A DNA stretch of 64,000 nt from Salinisphaera japonica YTM-1 (GCF_003788585.1 NZ_AYKG01000034.1:1-64000); one strand, 5' to 3'. Shown: positions 56,175 to 64,000, counted from the first letter of the stretch. Notes: a model not told the origin generated them from the letters alone. Made by a program: numbers and translations.

Positions 56175-56618
56175 TTACGCGTAACGCGACATCACGTCAG
56201 CCACGCCGGGCATGGCGGCCATGACTTCCTTGTGCGCGCGCCCGCGCAGTTTCTGGTAACCGGATTCAACAATCTTGTTGTCGGCGTCTTTCACGCGCCG
56301 ATCACTCACACTCAGCAGGGCGCTGGCGGCAGCATCCTTGTTGTTGACCAGATGCTCGCGAAAGCTGGTGTCCGGTTTGGCTTGTGCATCGGCATAGAAC
56401 GGCTCGAGGGCACTGACAAACTCGGGCAGTAGCGCATTCATGGCGCGATCGATCAGATCGGGCTTGGCACGACGCACCATGTTGAACGCGGTGCGCAGGG
56501 CGATGTTCTTCTTGTCGATCTCGTTGGCCACGAGTTGTTTGCTGTCTTCGAGAACCTTTGGGAATGTTTCCGGGGCCAGTAGTTTATCGGCGAGAGGGCC
56601 TTGTTGGTCGCTGGGCAC
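56175..56618 (-). CDS. DUF6918-like alpha-helical protein
   Basis: A 147-residue soluble, mostly helical protein. Its pattern (LIDRAMNALLPEFVSALEPF, then ALLSVSDRRV, then YQKLRGRAHKEVMAAMP) resembles a family of unknown function better known from actinobacteria (I recall it as DUF6918). It has no signal peptide, no cysteines and no catalytic motif. If the assignment is right, presence in a gammaproteobacterium hints at horizontal transfer. It lies alone on the minus strand between two plus-strand genes. Confidence 0.6.
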   Translation of the reverse strand: MPSDQQGPLADKLLAPETFPKVLEDSKQLVANEIDKKNIALRTAFNMVRRAKPDLIDRAMNALLPEFVSALEPFYADAQAKPDTSFREHLVNNKDAAASALLSVSDRRVKDADNKIVESGYQKLRGRAHKEVMAAMPGVADVMSRYA

Positions 56619-56723
56619 GATAGGGCCTGCTTATGGGGAAGTGAAAGGTCGGCGAGCTTTCCAGATCGGCCGCAGGCGGTCAATCACATCGCTACACTTG
56701 AGGTTTTGGTGACCGCGCACGCT

Positions 56724-57245
56724 ATGTTCAGGCTCGAATCATTGGCTGCACATCATGAGGCCGCGTTCGTCGCGGGCGCCCGGGCCAGCCGGGACCTGCA
56801 TCATCCGTGGATTGCGCCGCCGCGCTCGGCAGCCTCGTTTCGTATGCATCTGAAGCGCTACGGCCAGCCGTCGCAGGCCAGTCATGTGGCGGTGGATACG
56901 TCCAACGGCGCACTGATCGGCGCCGTGCATCTCAACGAGATCGTCTACGGCGCGCTGGAATCGGCTTATCTGGCCTATTTCGTGTTTCGGCCCTATGCCG
57001 GGCGTGGTTATATGACCCAAGTGCTGGCCGCGGTTATCGAGCTGGCTTTTACGGGCTATCGGCTGCATCGCCTGGAGGCCAACGTACAGCCGGGCAACCA
57101 AGCCTCCAAGCGCCTGGTGCAGTCACTGGGCTTTCGGCTCGAGGGGTTTTCGCCGCGTTATCTACGGATCGACGGCGCATGGCGTGACCACGAGCGTTAT
57201 GCGTTGACGACCGAAGACTGGCCCGGCCTGGCGGAGCGTTCTTGA
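56724..57245 (+). CDS. GNAT-family N-acetyltransferase (RimJ/RimL-like)
   Basis: A 173-residue acetyl-CoA-dependent acetyltransferase. It carries the GNAT core FVFRPYAGRGYMTQVLAAVIE (acetyl-CoA pyrophosphate loop RGYM), then LHRLEANVQPGNQASKRLVQSLGF and a terminal WRDHERYALTTEDW, typical of ribosomal-protein acetyltransferases RimJ/RimL and their relatives. A GTG at 56709 with AGG upstream is an alternative start adding five residues. It overlaps the kynureninase start by one base. Substrate not known. Confidence 0.8.
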   Translation: MFRLESLAAHHEAAFVAGARASRDLHHPWIAPPRSAASFRMHLKRYGQPSQASHVAVDTSNGALIGAVHLNEIVYGALESAYLAYFVFRPYAGRGYMTQVLAAVIELAFTGYRLHRLEANVQPGNQASKRLVQSLGFRLEGFSPRYLRIDGAWRDHERYALTTEDWPGLAERS

Positions 57246-58501
57246 TGGCAGCACGAATTGACGCCGACTTGTTCTCACGCGCGAAAGCCGCCGATGCGGC
57301 GGACCCTCTGGGCGGCTATCGCGCCGCCTTTGATCTGCCGGTGGATACGATCTATCTGGACGGCAACTCGCTCGGGCCACTGACCCACGCCGCACGGGAC
57401 GGCGTCTCGGCGACGGTCGATACCGAGTGGGGCCGCGGACTGGTCGGCTCCTGGAACACGGCCGACTGGATCGGTCTGGCGTATCGGGTGGGGGCAATGA
57501 TCGCGCCCTTGATCGGTGCGGCGCCCGAAGATGTGATCTGTTGCGATAGTACGAGCGTCAATCTTTACAAGGTGCTGGGGGCTGCGCTTGCCAAGCGGCC
57601 CGGCCGGCATCGAATCGTCGCCGAGCGCGATAATTTTCCGACCGATCTGTATATCGCCGATCAGGCCGCACGGCGGGCCGGGCCAGCCCATCACGTGCAG
57701 TGGCTGGCGCCCGGCCAGATGATCGAGGCCGCGCTGGACGAGGACGTCGCGGTACTGATGCTTACGCACGTCGATTACCGCACCGGGGCGATGCACGATA
57801 TGGCCGGGCTTACACGCGCCGCCCATGCGGCCGGTGCGTTGGTCGTCTGGGATCTGGCGCATTCGGCCGGGGCTATCGATCTCGATGTCGCCGGGTGCAA
57901 CGTCGATTTTGCGATCGGCTGTGGCTACAAGTACCTGAACGGCGGGCCCGGCGCACCGGCGTTCATCTACGCCGCGCCCGTGCATCAAGCCGACATCGAG
58001 CAGCCGCTGACAGGTTGGTTCGCCCACGCCGCACCGTTTGATTTCAGCCCGGGCTTCGAGAGCCGGGCCGGCATCGGGGCGTTTCTAACCGGCACGCCGG
58101 GGATTCTGGGCATGCGATGTCTGGAGGCGGCGCTGTCGATCTGGCGCGATGTCGAGCTCTCTGATATCCGCGACAAATCGCTCGCCCTGGGCGCTCTGTT
58201 CGTCGAAGCCGTGGCCACAAGCGACGCGGCGCCGATGCTGGCACTGGCCAGCCCGCGTGAGCCCTCGCGGCGGGGCAGTCAGGTCTCGTTTCATCATCCG
58301 GCGGCCCACGGCGTCATGCAGGCCCTGATCGCCGACGGGGTGATCGGCGACATGCGCGCGCCGGATATCCTGCGTTTCGGGTTTGCCCCGCTGTATACGC
58401 GCTATATCGATGTCGTGCGCGCAGCGGATCGCCTGGCCGCTATCGTTGTCGACGGCCGCTTCGAGTCGGCCGCCGCGGCCGATGGCGGGGCGGTGACATG
58501 A
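57245..58501 (+). CDS. kynU: Kynureninase
   Basis: PLP enzyme that splits kynurenine (or 3-hydroxykynurenine) into anthranilate and alanine. The 418-residue protein has YLDGNSLGP near the N-terminus, DLAHSAGAIDLDVAG, and the PLP-lysine K229 in IGCGYKYLNGGPGAPAFIY, all characteristic of kynureninase. An overlapping TTG at 57242 is possible, but the ATG at 57245 is preferred. No other kynurenine gene is nearby, so it may serve tryptophan salvage or a dispersed degradation pathway. Confidence 0.93.
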   Translation: MAARIDADLFSRAKAADAADPLGGYRAAFDLPVDTIYLDGNSLGPLTHAARDGVSATVDTEWGRGLVGSWNTADWIGLAYRVGAMIAPLIGAAPEDVICCDSTSVNLYKVLGAALAKRPGRHRIVAERDNFPTDLYIADQAARRAGPAHHVQWLAPGQMIEAALDEDVAVLMLTHVDYRTGAMHDMAGLTRAAHAAGALVVWDLAHSAGAIDLDVAGCNVDFAIGCGYKYLNGGPGAPAFIYAAPVHQADIEQPLTGWFAHAAPFDFSPGFESRAGIGAFLTGTPGILGMRCLEAALSIWRDVELSDIRDKSLALGALFVEAVATSDAAPMLALASPREPSRRGSQVSFHHPAAHGVMQALIADGVIGDMRAPDILRFGFAPLYTRYIDVVRAADRLAAIVVDGRFESAAAADGGAVT

Positions 58502-58561
58502 GTCGACCACCAGGCGGTATACCTTCGATGCAATGTTAAAAGCACGAGAGGGCGATACACG

Positions 58562-58807
58562 ATGCTGCTCAATCTACTGACCGCGGGTGCGGCCTGTGCG
58601 CTCGGGGCGTTTCTCATCGCCCTGCGCATCGGCGAGCCGGGACGGGTTCAACGCGCGGGCGCGCTGTTCGTGGCCATGCTCAGCCTGATGCTGGCGGTGA
58701 TATTTCCGGGCGCCGAGTTGTTTTTCGGGTTTGTAGGCATCGTCGCGGCGATCGCTTACGCGATACCGGCGGTGCGCAGTATCCGGAGCACGTCAGAAGA
58801 TGAGTAA
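58562..58807 (+). CDS. Small membrane protein, unknown function
   Basis: An 81-residue hydrophobic protein with two or three transmembrane segments (about 2-20, 32-48, 52-70) and a charged C-terminus (RSTSEDE). The ATG has a weak AGAGGG site upstream (58547-58552). I do not recognise the family. It is 60 bp downstream of kynU and ends just before a GC hairpin. Confidence 0.55.
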   Translation: MLLNLLTAGAACALGAFLIALRIGEPGRVQRAGALFVAMLSLMLAVIFPGAELFFGFVGIVAAIAYAIPAVRSIRSTSEDE

Positions 58808-58809
58808 GC

Positions 58810-58833
58810 CGGGCCGGCATCGCGGCCGGCCCG
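58810..58833. terminator. GC-rich hairpin between converging genes
   Basis: A 9-bp perfect stem CGGGCCGGC/GCCGGCCCG (58810-58818 with 58825-58833) with a 6-nt loop fills the 46-bp space between the plus-strand small membrane gene and the minus-strand GST gene. It lacks a T tract, so termination would need Rho or be weak. Confidence 0.4.
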
Positions 58834-58853
58834 ATGTTTGATCCCGGGGCAGG

Positions 58854-59537
58854 TTAGTGGTTGTGCGGGAACATCTGTTTCCGCGCGTCGTCGTCCATTT
58901 CGCTCTTGAAGGCGTGCTGGGCCTTGACGGCCTGGGCGCGTTCGGCGGCCGGGCGTGCGTTGATCTCGTCGAACAGACGCTTGATGTTGGGATACTTCGA
59001 CCAGGCGTCGTCGTCGCCCATGATGAAGGGCAGCGGCGCACACCAGCCCCACAGGGCGATATCGACCAAACCATACTGCTCGCCGGCCATGTAGGCATGC
59101 TCGGCCAGATGGTCGTCGATCAGCTGCCAGTGGCGCTTGGCCTCGTAGTCATAGCGATTGAGGCCGTACTCGTTACCGGCCGGGGCGAAATGACGAAAAT
59201 GCACGCACTGGCCCGAATAAGGCCCGATGCCGGTGGCGATGAACATCAGCCACGACAGCGCCTGTGCCTTGACCTGCGGGTCTGCCGGCAGCGCGAACTG
59301 GCCGGTCTTGTCGGCCAGGTACAACAGGATCGCGGTGCTGTCGAAGACCGTGGCCCCGGTGTCGGCATCAATCAGGGCCGGGGTCTTGGCGTTGGGGTTG
59401 ATTTTCTTGAACGCGGCTTCGTGCTGCTCGCCCTTGCGGGTATCCACCGGAATCATTTCATAATCCAAGCCGGCTTCTTCCAGGTAAAGCGCGATCTTGG
59501 CCGGATTCGGCGAGGGGTGATAATAAAGCTTGAGCAT
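58854..59537 (-). CDS. Glutathione S-transferase (YfcG/YghU-like)
   Basis: A 227-residue GST. The N-terminal thioredoxin-like domain begins MLKLYYHPSPNPAKIALYLEE and contains the glutathione-binding NPNAKTPALID and FDSTAILLYLAD elements; the all-helical C-domain follows. The N-terminal SPNPAKI and the later GIGPYSGQCVHFRHFAP stretch resemble the bacterial Nu-class (disulfide-bond reductase) type. I use the ATG at 59537; an ATG at 59573 would add 12 residues. A 271-bp palindromic element lies upstream, between it and the transporter gene on the same strand. Confidence 0.88.
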   Translation of the reverse strand: MLKLYYHPSPNPAKIALYLEEAGLDYEMIPVDTRKGEQHEAAFKKINPNAKTPALIDADTGATVFDSTAILLYLADKTGQFALPADPQVKAQALSWLMFIATGIGPYSGQCVHFRHFAPAGNEYGLNRYDYEAKRHWQLIDDHLAEHAYMAGEQYGLVDIALWGWCAPLPFIMGDDDAWSKYPNIKRLFDEINARPAAERAQAVKAQHAFKSEMDDDARKQMFPHNH

Positions 59538-59604
59538 CTGCTTGATCTCATTGTGGAAAGCGACAACGGCCACGATGCCACAGTCGTTGTCGTTTTAGCC
59601 GTTG

Positions 59605-59875
59605 TAGGGTCTGTTGCCGTTTCATGCGAGCCCGCGTTGGAGACCGCAAATCGTGTCCTGCAAGGCGCGAGTCGCCGCATCGTGGCGTGCCACGATCAAG
59701 GCTCGTAACGCCGCAGGGCGCGATTTGCGGCCCAACCCTTTGGGACAAGCGCTGTTTTGCGGCAATACAGCGTTCTAGCCCACTAGCCCAGAATGACTGC
59801 GCGGCGTGGGCTACGCCTCGTCTTGCCGCAAAACAGCGCTTGGCGCGGGCTCGCATGAAACGGCAACAGGCCCTA
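59605..59875. repeat. 271-bp nested-palindrome element, copy B
   Basis: 271 bp from TA to TA, with end repeats TAGGGTCTGTTGCCGTTTCA... and ...TGAAACGGCAACAGGCCCTA. Hairpin 1 arms CCGCAAATCGTGTCCTG (59645-59661) and CAGGGCGCGATTTGCGG (59714-59730) are capped by ATCGTGGCGTGCCACGAT (59679-59696). Hairpin 2 arms are AAGCGCTGTTTTGCGGCAA and its complement (about 59748-59766 with 59822-59840). Compared with copy A the arm sequences differ but remain paired. Its right end is 14 bp from the stop codon of the BCCT transporter. Confidence 0.9.
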
Positions 59876-59888
59876 GGCCGCTCGCGGT

Positions 59889-61460
59889 CTAGCGAATCGG
59901 CTCGCGAGCTGCCAGATCGGCCTGCATGCTTTTGACCACGGCCACACACATCAAAATCATCACCACGGAAAACGGCAATCCGCCGACCAGTGATGCGGCC
60001 TGCAGGGCGGACAGCCCGCCCGCCAGCGCGAGCCCGATGCTGACCAAACCTTGCAGGATGACCCAGAACGCCCGCGTGGCGGCCGGCGGGCGCGTGAGGC
60101 CACCGGTCGACAGCACGGCCAGCACGAAGGCGCCCGAATCGGCCGAGGTCACGAAGAACGTCACGATCAGCACGATCGCCAGCAACGAGCTGTAGAACGA
60201 CAGCGGCAGGCCGGCCAGATACTCGAAGATCACCTGTTGCGCGGCGACATCGCCCAGGCCGCCGATACCGAACATCTCGCGCTCGAGCGCGGCCCAGCCC
60301 ATGGTGCCGAACCAGATACAGATGCCGATGGTCGGTACCGTCAACACGCCCAGGGTGAACTCGCGCACCGTGCGCCCGCGTGAGATTCGTGCCAAAAAGG
60401 TGCCCACGAACGGGCCCCAGGCAATCCACCAGGCCCAGAAGAACACCGTCCAGTAAGACTGCCACTGATCGCTGTCCTGGGCGAAGTCGGTCTCGAACGA
60501 CGACTGCAGAATATGTGTGAAGTAATAACCGACCGACGCCGTGACACCTTTCAGGATGAACAACGTGGGGCCGAGCGTCAGCACCCAGATCAGCAGCACG
60601 ATTGCCAACAGGATATTCAGGTTGGATAGCCACTTGATGCCGCGTGACAGGCCGGTCAGAACCGACACGCCGGCCGCCAGGCTGATCAGCGCGATCAGCG
60701 TGATACGCAGATCCAGCGAGGCATCAAACAGGCCCAGATAATCCAGCCCGGTATTGATCTGCATGACGCCCAGGCCGAGCGTCGTCGCCAGCCCGAACAC
60801 CGTACCGATCATGGCCACGATATCGATCAGATCACCCACCCAGCCGCGCACCCAGTGCCCGAACAGCGGCTCCAGGCCCCAGCGGATCGTCAGCGGCCGG
60901 CCCCGGCGGTGGGTGGCAAAACCCAGCGCCAGCCCCACCACGATATAGATGGCAAACGCGCACGCGCCCCATTCCATCCACGTGAGGTGTACGGCATAAC
61001 GCGCGGCCGCCACGGTTTCCGAGGCGAACTCGCGCGGCGCGTTATGAAAATGCGCCACCGGCTCGGCCGTGCCGTAAAAGATCACGCCGATACCGATCCC
61101 GGCCGAGAACAGCATCGTGTACCAGGACAGGCGCGAGAAATCCGGGCGTGAATCATCGGGGCCCAGGCGCAGCGTGCCGAACCGGGAGAAACCCACCCAG
61201 ATACAAAAGCCGATGAATGCGGCACAGATGAAGATGTAATACCAGCCGAAATAATGCACGACACCGCCAAGCAGGGCATCGAACAGCGCGGCGGAGCGCT
61301 CGGGATAGAGCATGGTGGCCGCAACCACCGCCAGAATAAAAATCACTACCGGATAAAAAACGCGCCCGGCCAATTGCAGCGGGCCGTGACGATGCACGTG
61401 GATGGCATCGTCGGAAGAATTGTCGATCAAATCGGGGATTCCAGGCAGGAAATGAGTCAT
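59889..61460 (-). CDS. BCCT-family betaine/carnitine/choline transporter
   Basis: Sodium- or proton-coupled secondary transporter for compatible solutes. The 523-residue protein has 12 predicted transmembrane helices, the family glycine-rich segment SAGIGIGVIFYGTAEP, the core WAWWIAWGPFVGTFLARISRGRTVREF (split in the BCCT signature) and an N-terminal cytoplasmic tail. The ATG at 61460 gives the more usual N-terminus; one at 61502 adds 14 residues. The substrate (glycine betaine, choline or other) cannot be fixed from the sequence. The gene is divergent from dsbB. Confidence 0.92.
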   Translation of the reverse strand: MTHFLPGIPDLIDNSSDDAIHVHRHGPLQLAGRVFYPVVIFILAVVAATMLYPERSAALFDALLGGVVHYFGWYYIFICAAFIGFCIWVGFSRFGTLRLGPDDSRPDFSRLSWYTMLFSAGIGIGVIFYGTAEPVAHFHNAPREFASETVAAARYAVHLTWMEWGACAFAIYIVVGLALGFATHRRGRPLTIRWGLEPLFGHWVRGWVGDLIDIVAMIGTVFGLATTLGLGVMQINTGLDYLGLFDASLDLRITLIALISLAAGVSVLTGLSRGIKWLSNLNILLAIVLLIWVLTLGPTLFILKGVTASVGYYFTHILQSSFETDFAQDSDQWQSYWTVFFWAWWIAWGPFVGTFLARISRGRTVREFTLGVLTVPTIGICIWFGTMGWAALEREMFGIGGLGDVAAQQVIFEYLAGLPLSFYSSLLAIVLIVTFFVTSADSGAFVLAVLSTGGLTRPPAATRAFWVILQGLVSIGLALAGGLSALQAASLVGGLPFSVVMILMCVAVVKSMQADLAAREPIR

Positions 61461-61623
61461 CGCATGGCGCCTGATCCGGCGCTGCAACGAGACAGAAAAC
61501 ACGGCGAGCGAGGCCGTCCGAGCAACTCAGCATAACGTATCGGCCGCCGAAAACCGGCATGCCACGGCCCGGTCCGGCGCGATTGATTGTCGTGCCCGGT
61601 CGGTTGTGCAACGATTCCGGACT

Positions 61624-62130
61624 ATGCGCACACGATCGTTTTTCGCTGTCCTGACGCTGGCTGCTCTGGCCGCGCTTGTTTTTGCCTTTGGCCTGGAGTA
61701 CGTCGGCGGTTTGGAACCGTGCCCGCTGTGTATCTTTCAGCGCATTGCGATGTTCGGCGTGCTGGCGGTCAGTGCGGCCGGCTGGCTGCACAATCCGGGC
61801 GCTATCGGACATCGGGTATACGCCGGGTTGGCGATGCTGGCCGGCGCCGTCGGAGCGGCGATCGCGGCGCGCCACGTCTGGCTGATTCATCTGCCGCCCG
61901 ATCAGGTGCCGGCATGTGGACCGGGGCTTGATTATCTGGTCCAGGTCATGCCGTTGTCTGACGTGGTGGGTACCGTGCTACGGGGTGATGCCAGCTGTGC
62001 CACGGTCAAGGGCAGTTTTGTCGGTATCAGCCTGCCGGGCTGGACCCTGATCGTGTTCGTCGCACTTGTACTCTTTGCCCTGGTCGGGCTGGCGCGCGGC
62101 AAGCGCGAATCCGCACCGACCTCACGATAG
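61624..62130 (+). CDS. dsbB: Disulfide bond formation protein DsbB
   Basis: Inner-membrane quinone reductase that reoxidises periplasmic DsbA. The 168-residue protein has four transmembrane helices and both catalytic cysteine pairs: CPLC at 33-36 and C98/C125 in the second periplasmic loop (E. coli C104/C130). A GTG at 61606 could add six residues. No dsbA is adjacent. Confidence 0.94.
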   Translation: MRTRSFFAVLTLAALAALVFAFGLEYVGGLEPCPLCIFQRIAMFGVLAVSAAGWLHNPGAIGHRVYAGLAMLAGAVGAAIAARHVWLIHLPPDQVPACGPGLDYLVQVMPLSDVVGTVLRGDASCATVKGSFVGISLPGWTLIVFVALVLFALVGLARGKRESAPTSR

Positions 62131-62146
62131 ATCACTTAGTTAAAGG

Positions 62147-62632
62147 ATGAGCATGCTTCCCGTTACCGATCTCTGCGACAAGTACAGCGACGATCTTCAG
62201 ATTCTGGATCCGGTATTCACCGATTTCGGCGGCCGGCTGGATTTCGCCGGCCCCGTGTCCACGGTCAAATGCTTTGAGGACAATTCGCTCGTGCGTCTGG
62301 CCCTGGAAGAGCCGGGCGAAAGCCGAGTGCTCGTGATCGACGGCGGGGGCTCCGAGCGGTGTGCGCTGCTGGGTGACAACCTGGCCCAGCTGGCCATCGA
62401 CAACGAGTGGGCCGGCATTCTCGTATTTGGCTGTATTCGCGATTCGGCCGATATTTCGCAGATGGATGTGGCCGTGAAGGCGGTGAACACCCACCCGAAA
62501 AAATCGTTCAAGAAGAATCAAGGCGAGCGCGACGTGCCGGTTCGGTTTGGCGGCGTCAACTTCATGCCGGGCGACTGGCTGTATGCCGATCTGGACGGCG
62601 TGGTGCTGGCCGACGGTGAGCTGTCGCTCTGA
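62147..62632 (+). CDS. rraA: Ribonuclease activity regulator RraA
   Basis: Binds RNase E and inhibits it, modulating mRNA decay. The 161-residue protein matches E. coli length and has TVKCFEDNSLVR, VIDGGGSERCALLGDNLA and FGCIRDSADI, the ring-forming core of the RraA/demethylmenaquinone methyltransferase-like fold. ATG codons at 62147 and 62153 are both possible after AAAGG. Its stop overlaps the proposed CTG start of the glycosylase gene. Confidence 0.94.
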   Translation: MSMLPVTDLCDKYSDDLQILDPVFTDFGGRLDFAGPVSTVKCFEDNSLVRLALEEPGESRVLVIDGGGSERCALLGDNLAQLAIDNEWAGILVFGCIRDSADISQMDVAVKAVNTHPKKSFKKNQGERDVPVRFGGVNFMPGDWLYADLDGVVLADGELSL

Positions 62633-63294
62633 GGCCAAACCGGCCCGTTGATACACCACGACCGCGACGCGCGGATACACCGGCCGCCGGTTGCAGGCGT
62701 TGCCCGCGTCTGGTTGCCCTCCGGCGTGAACTAGGCGCGACGTATCCGTCATACCACGGCGCTTCGGTCACGGCCGTGGGGCCGGTCGATGCCGCGTTGC
62801 TGGTCGTCGGTCTGGCCCCGGGGCTGCACGGGGCCCACCGTACGGGGCGCCCATTCAGTGGTGATGACTCGGGCGGCCTGCTCTTCGAGATGCTGCATGC
62901 CTATGGCTGGGCCAATCAGCCGGTTTCGACCGGGCCGGGCGATGGGCTGGTGCTCCAGAATTGTCGTATGACCAACGCCGTGAAGTGCCTGCCGCCGGAC
63001 AACCGGCCTCTGGGGCATGAGCGCCGCGCGTGTAGTGGCTTCTTGCGCGCCGAACTGCGCGGCCCGCGGGTGATCGTCGCCCTGGGCCGCCTGGCGCATG
63101 ACGCGGTGCTTGCAGCGTTATCAATCCGCATCGCGGCCTATCCGTTCGGCCATGCCTGCGAGCATCGCCTGGATGACCGGCGGGTGCTGATCGACTCGTA
63201 CCACTGCAGCCGCTATAACCTGAACACCCGGCGTCTGACCCGTGACGGGTTCGCCGCGGTATTTGCGCAGGCCCGGCGCCGACTCGTTGCCTAG
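62629..63294 (+). CDS. Family 5 uracil-DNA glycosylase (UDGb), apparent CTG start
   Basis: Removes uracil and other deaminated bases from DNA. The glycosylase core LLVVGLAPGLHGAHRTGRPFSG and the later SYHCSRYN motif identify UDGb. A GTG at 62776 would give only 172 residues and lose the Fe-S cysteines. The same frame is open upstream and encodes C22 and C25 in CRRCPRLVALRRE, the usual N-terminal [4Fe-4S] box, with C120 and C135 as the other ligands. The only credible start before them is CTG at 62629, which overlaps the rraA stop as CTGA and has GGTGAG 8 nt upstream. That gives 221 residues, a normal family length. The TAG stop belongs to the palindromic element. Confidence 0.82.
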   Translation: MRPNRPVDTPRPRRADTPAAGCRRCPRLVALRRELGATYPSYHGASVTAVGPVDAALLVVGLAPGLHGAHRTGRPFSGDDSGGLLFEMLHAYGWANQPVSTGPGDGLVLQNCRMTNAVKCLPPDNRPLGHERRACSGFLRAELRGPRVIVALGRLAHDAVLAALSIRIAAYPFGHACEHRLDDRRVLIDSYHCSRYNLNTRRLTRDGFAAVFAQARRRLVA

Positions 63295-63562
63295 GGCGCG
63301 TCGTCATAAGATAAACCGGCGCACCGGCGGCCAAGCCGCGGCAAGACAAGGCATCGCGAGTGCAGCGTGGTTATTCCACGTAAACGGACGATAACGCAGG
63401 ATTGCCGGGGCTTGCCCACCGGCCCATTCGGGTTGCTCGCGCCGGACGCGCCATGCCGCGTTGCGGGCCTTGACCGTGGCTGGCCACGCTCGGCGGCCCG
63501 CGCCTTGCCTGACACGCCCGGCGCGGGCAATGCGACGGCATATCCTATGACGACACGCCCTG
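63292..63562. repeat. 271-bp nested-palindrome element, copy C (diverged)
   Basis: Again exactly 271 bp, TA to TG. Terminal repeats AGGGCGCGTCGTCATAAGATA and TATCCTATGACGACACGCCCT differ in sequence from copies A and B but are inverted over 21 bp with two mismatches. Hairpin 1 pairs AAGCCGCGGCAA (63333-63344) with TTGCCGGGGCTT (63402-63413) and is capped by CGTGG-TTATT-CCACG. Hairpin 2 pairs the TTGCTCGCGCCGG arm near 63433 with its complement near 63519-63531 and holds an inner CGTGGC-TG-GCCACG. The left end contains the glycosylase TAG stop. 63563-63621 is plain spacer before uvrC. Confidence 0.85.
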
Positions 63563-63621
63563 GGGGCACGCTGATCGCGCCGGCTCTTGTCTTGTCTGCG
63601 CGCCGCACACAGTTTGAGCCC

Positions 63622-64000
63622 ATGACCGAGCCCAACGATTTCGACCCGAACCGTTATGTCCGCCAGCTGACCAGCCGGCCGGGCGTCTATCGTATGTATG
63701 ACGCCGAGGGCGAAGTGCTATACGTCGGCAAGGCGAAAAACCTCAAGAAACGGGTGTCGAGCTATTTTCTGCGCGCTTCGGGCAACGCCAAGACCGAGGC
63801 GATGCTCGATCAGGTGGCCAATATCGAGGTCACCATCACGCATACCGAAGACGATGCGTTGTTGCTCGAGTCCACGCTCATCAAGAAGCATCGGCCGCGC
63901 TACAACATCGTTCTGCGCGACGACAAGAGCTACCCGTATCTGTTGCTCACCGGTGATAACGACTACCCGCGTGTGGTCTATCATCGCGGCGCCCAGAAGA
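63622..64000 (+). CDS. uvrC: Excinuclease ABC subunit C (UvrC), 5' part
   Basis: Nuclease of nucleotide-excision repair. The first 126 codons are in the window; the gene runs off the right edge. The GIY-YIG domain is evident: [21 protein letters not shown] with the GVY...YVG motif, then [11 protein letters not shown], and later [16 protein letters not shown]. The start ATG at 63622 gives the expected N-terminus. It follows the UDGb gene across a 271-bp palindromic element, so two DNA-repair genes flank that element. Confidence 0.95.
   Translation, partial: MTEPNDFDPNRYVRQLTSRPGVYRMYDAEGEVLYVGKAKNLKKRVSSYFLRASGNAKTEAMLDQVANIEVTITHTEDDALLLESTLIKKHRPRYNIVLRDDKSYPYLLLTGDNDYPRVVYHRGAQK

Noticed and set aside
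62776-63294. GTG at 62776 as the UDGb start
   Set aside because: It would remove the N-terminal CRRC motif that is conserved in the family and in frame upstream.

Overview
The window is a stretch of chromosome from a high-GC gammaproteobacterium. The backbone follows the E. coli/Pseudomonas order: dapE-yffB-dapD-glnD-map face away from rpsB-tsf-pyrH-frr-uppS-cdsA-rseP-bamA-lpxD-fabZ-lpxA-lpxB-rnhB-dnaE-accA-tilS, followed by pyrG-kdsA-eno-ftsB and truD/surE-pcm-nlpD. Acidic protein tails (S2) and a BCCT osmolyte transporter fit a halotolerant lineage. A Salinisphaera-like affiliation is only a guess, since there is no rRNA here. No tRNA, rRNA, CRISPR, prophage or transposase gene was seen.

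Layout. 1-6183 (minus strand): lysine/DAP biosynthesis, PII control and methionine aminopeptidase. 6212-27846 (plus): translation factors, isoprenoid-lipid carrier, phospholipid and lipid A synthesis, outer-membrane assembly, replication, malonyl-CoA, tRNA-Ile lysidine, CTP and KDO. 27932-34726: enolase, FtsB, TruD, SmrB (minus), SurE, Pcm, a YqaA/DedA membrane protein and NlpD. 34829-40490: alaC-like aminotransferase, hom, thrC, recJ. 40836-46148 (minus): sufBCDS plus a Rieske ferredoxin. 46357-48055: small accessory genes. 48439-52105: a fatty-acid locus, with tetR-fadE diverging from a hot-dog thioesterase across a palindromic operator. 52112-58807: nitroreductase, purB, fumC, GNAT, kynureninase and small membrane proteins. 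58854-64000: GST, BCCT transporter, dsbB, rraA, family-5 uracil-DNA glycosylase and the 5' end of uvrC.

The most unusual content is non-coding. Three elements (2465-2735, 59605-59875, 63292-63562) are each exactly 271 bp, counted from one TA to the other TA (or TG) end. Each has terminal inverted repeats and two large internal hairpins, so the whole element can fold as a cloverleaf or cruciform. The paired arms differ in sequence between copies but stay complementary, which suggests selection or a mechanism that preserves structure. Each copy sits at or within about 15 bp of the stop codon of the gene upstream of it, between two co-oriented genes; in two cases the TAG stop codon is made by the element's own end. 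A separate 276-bp inverted-repeat element lies at 48100-48375.

Other points of note: the uracil-DNA glycosylase reading frame extends upstream of any ATG/GTG/TTG to a CxxC iron-sulfur motif and apparently starts at a CTG overlapping the rraA stop. Three MEP-pathway genes (dxr, ispD, ispF) are missing from both places where this synteny normally holds them, as are skp and rpoS.
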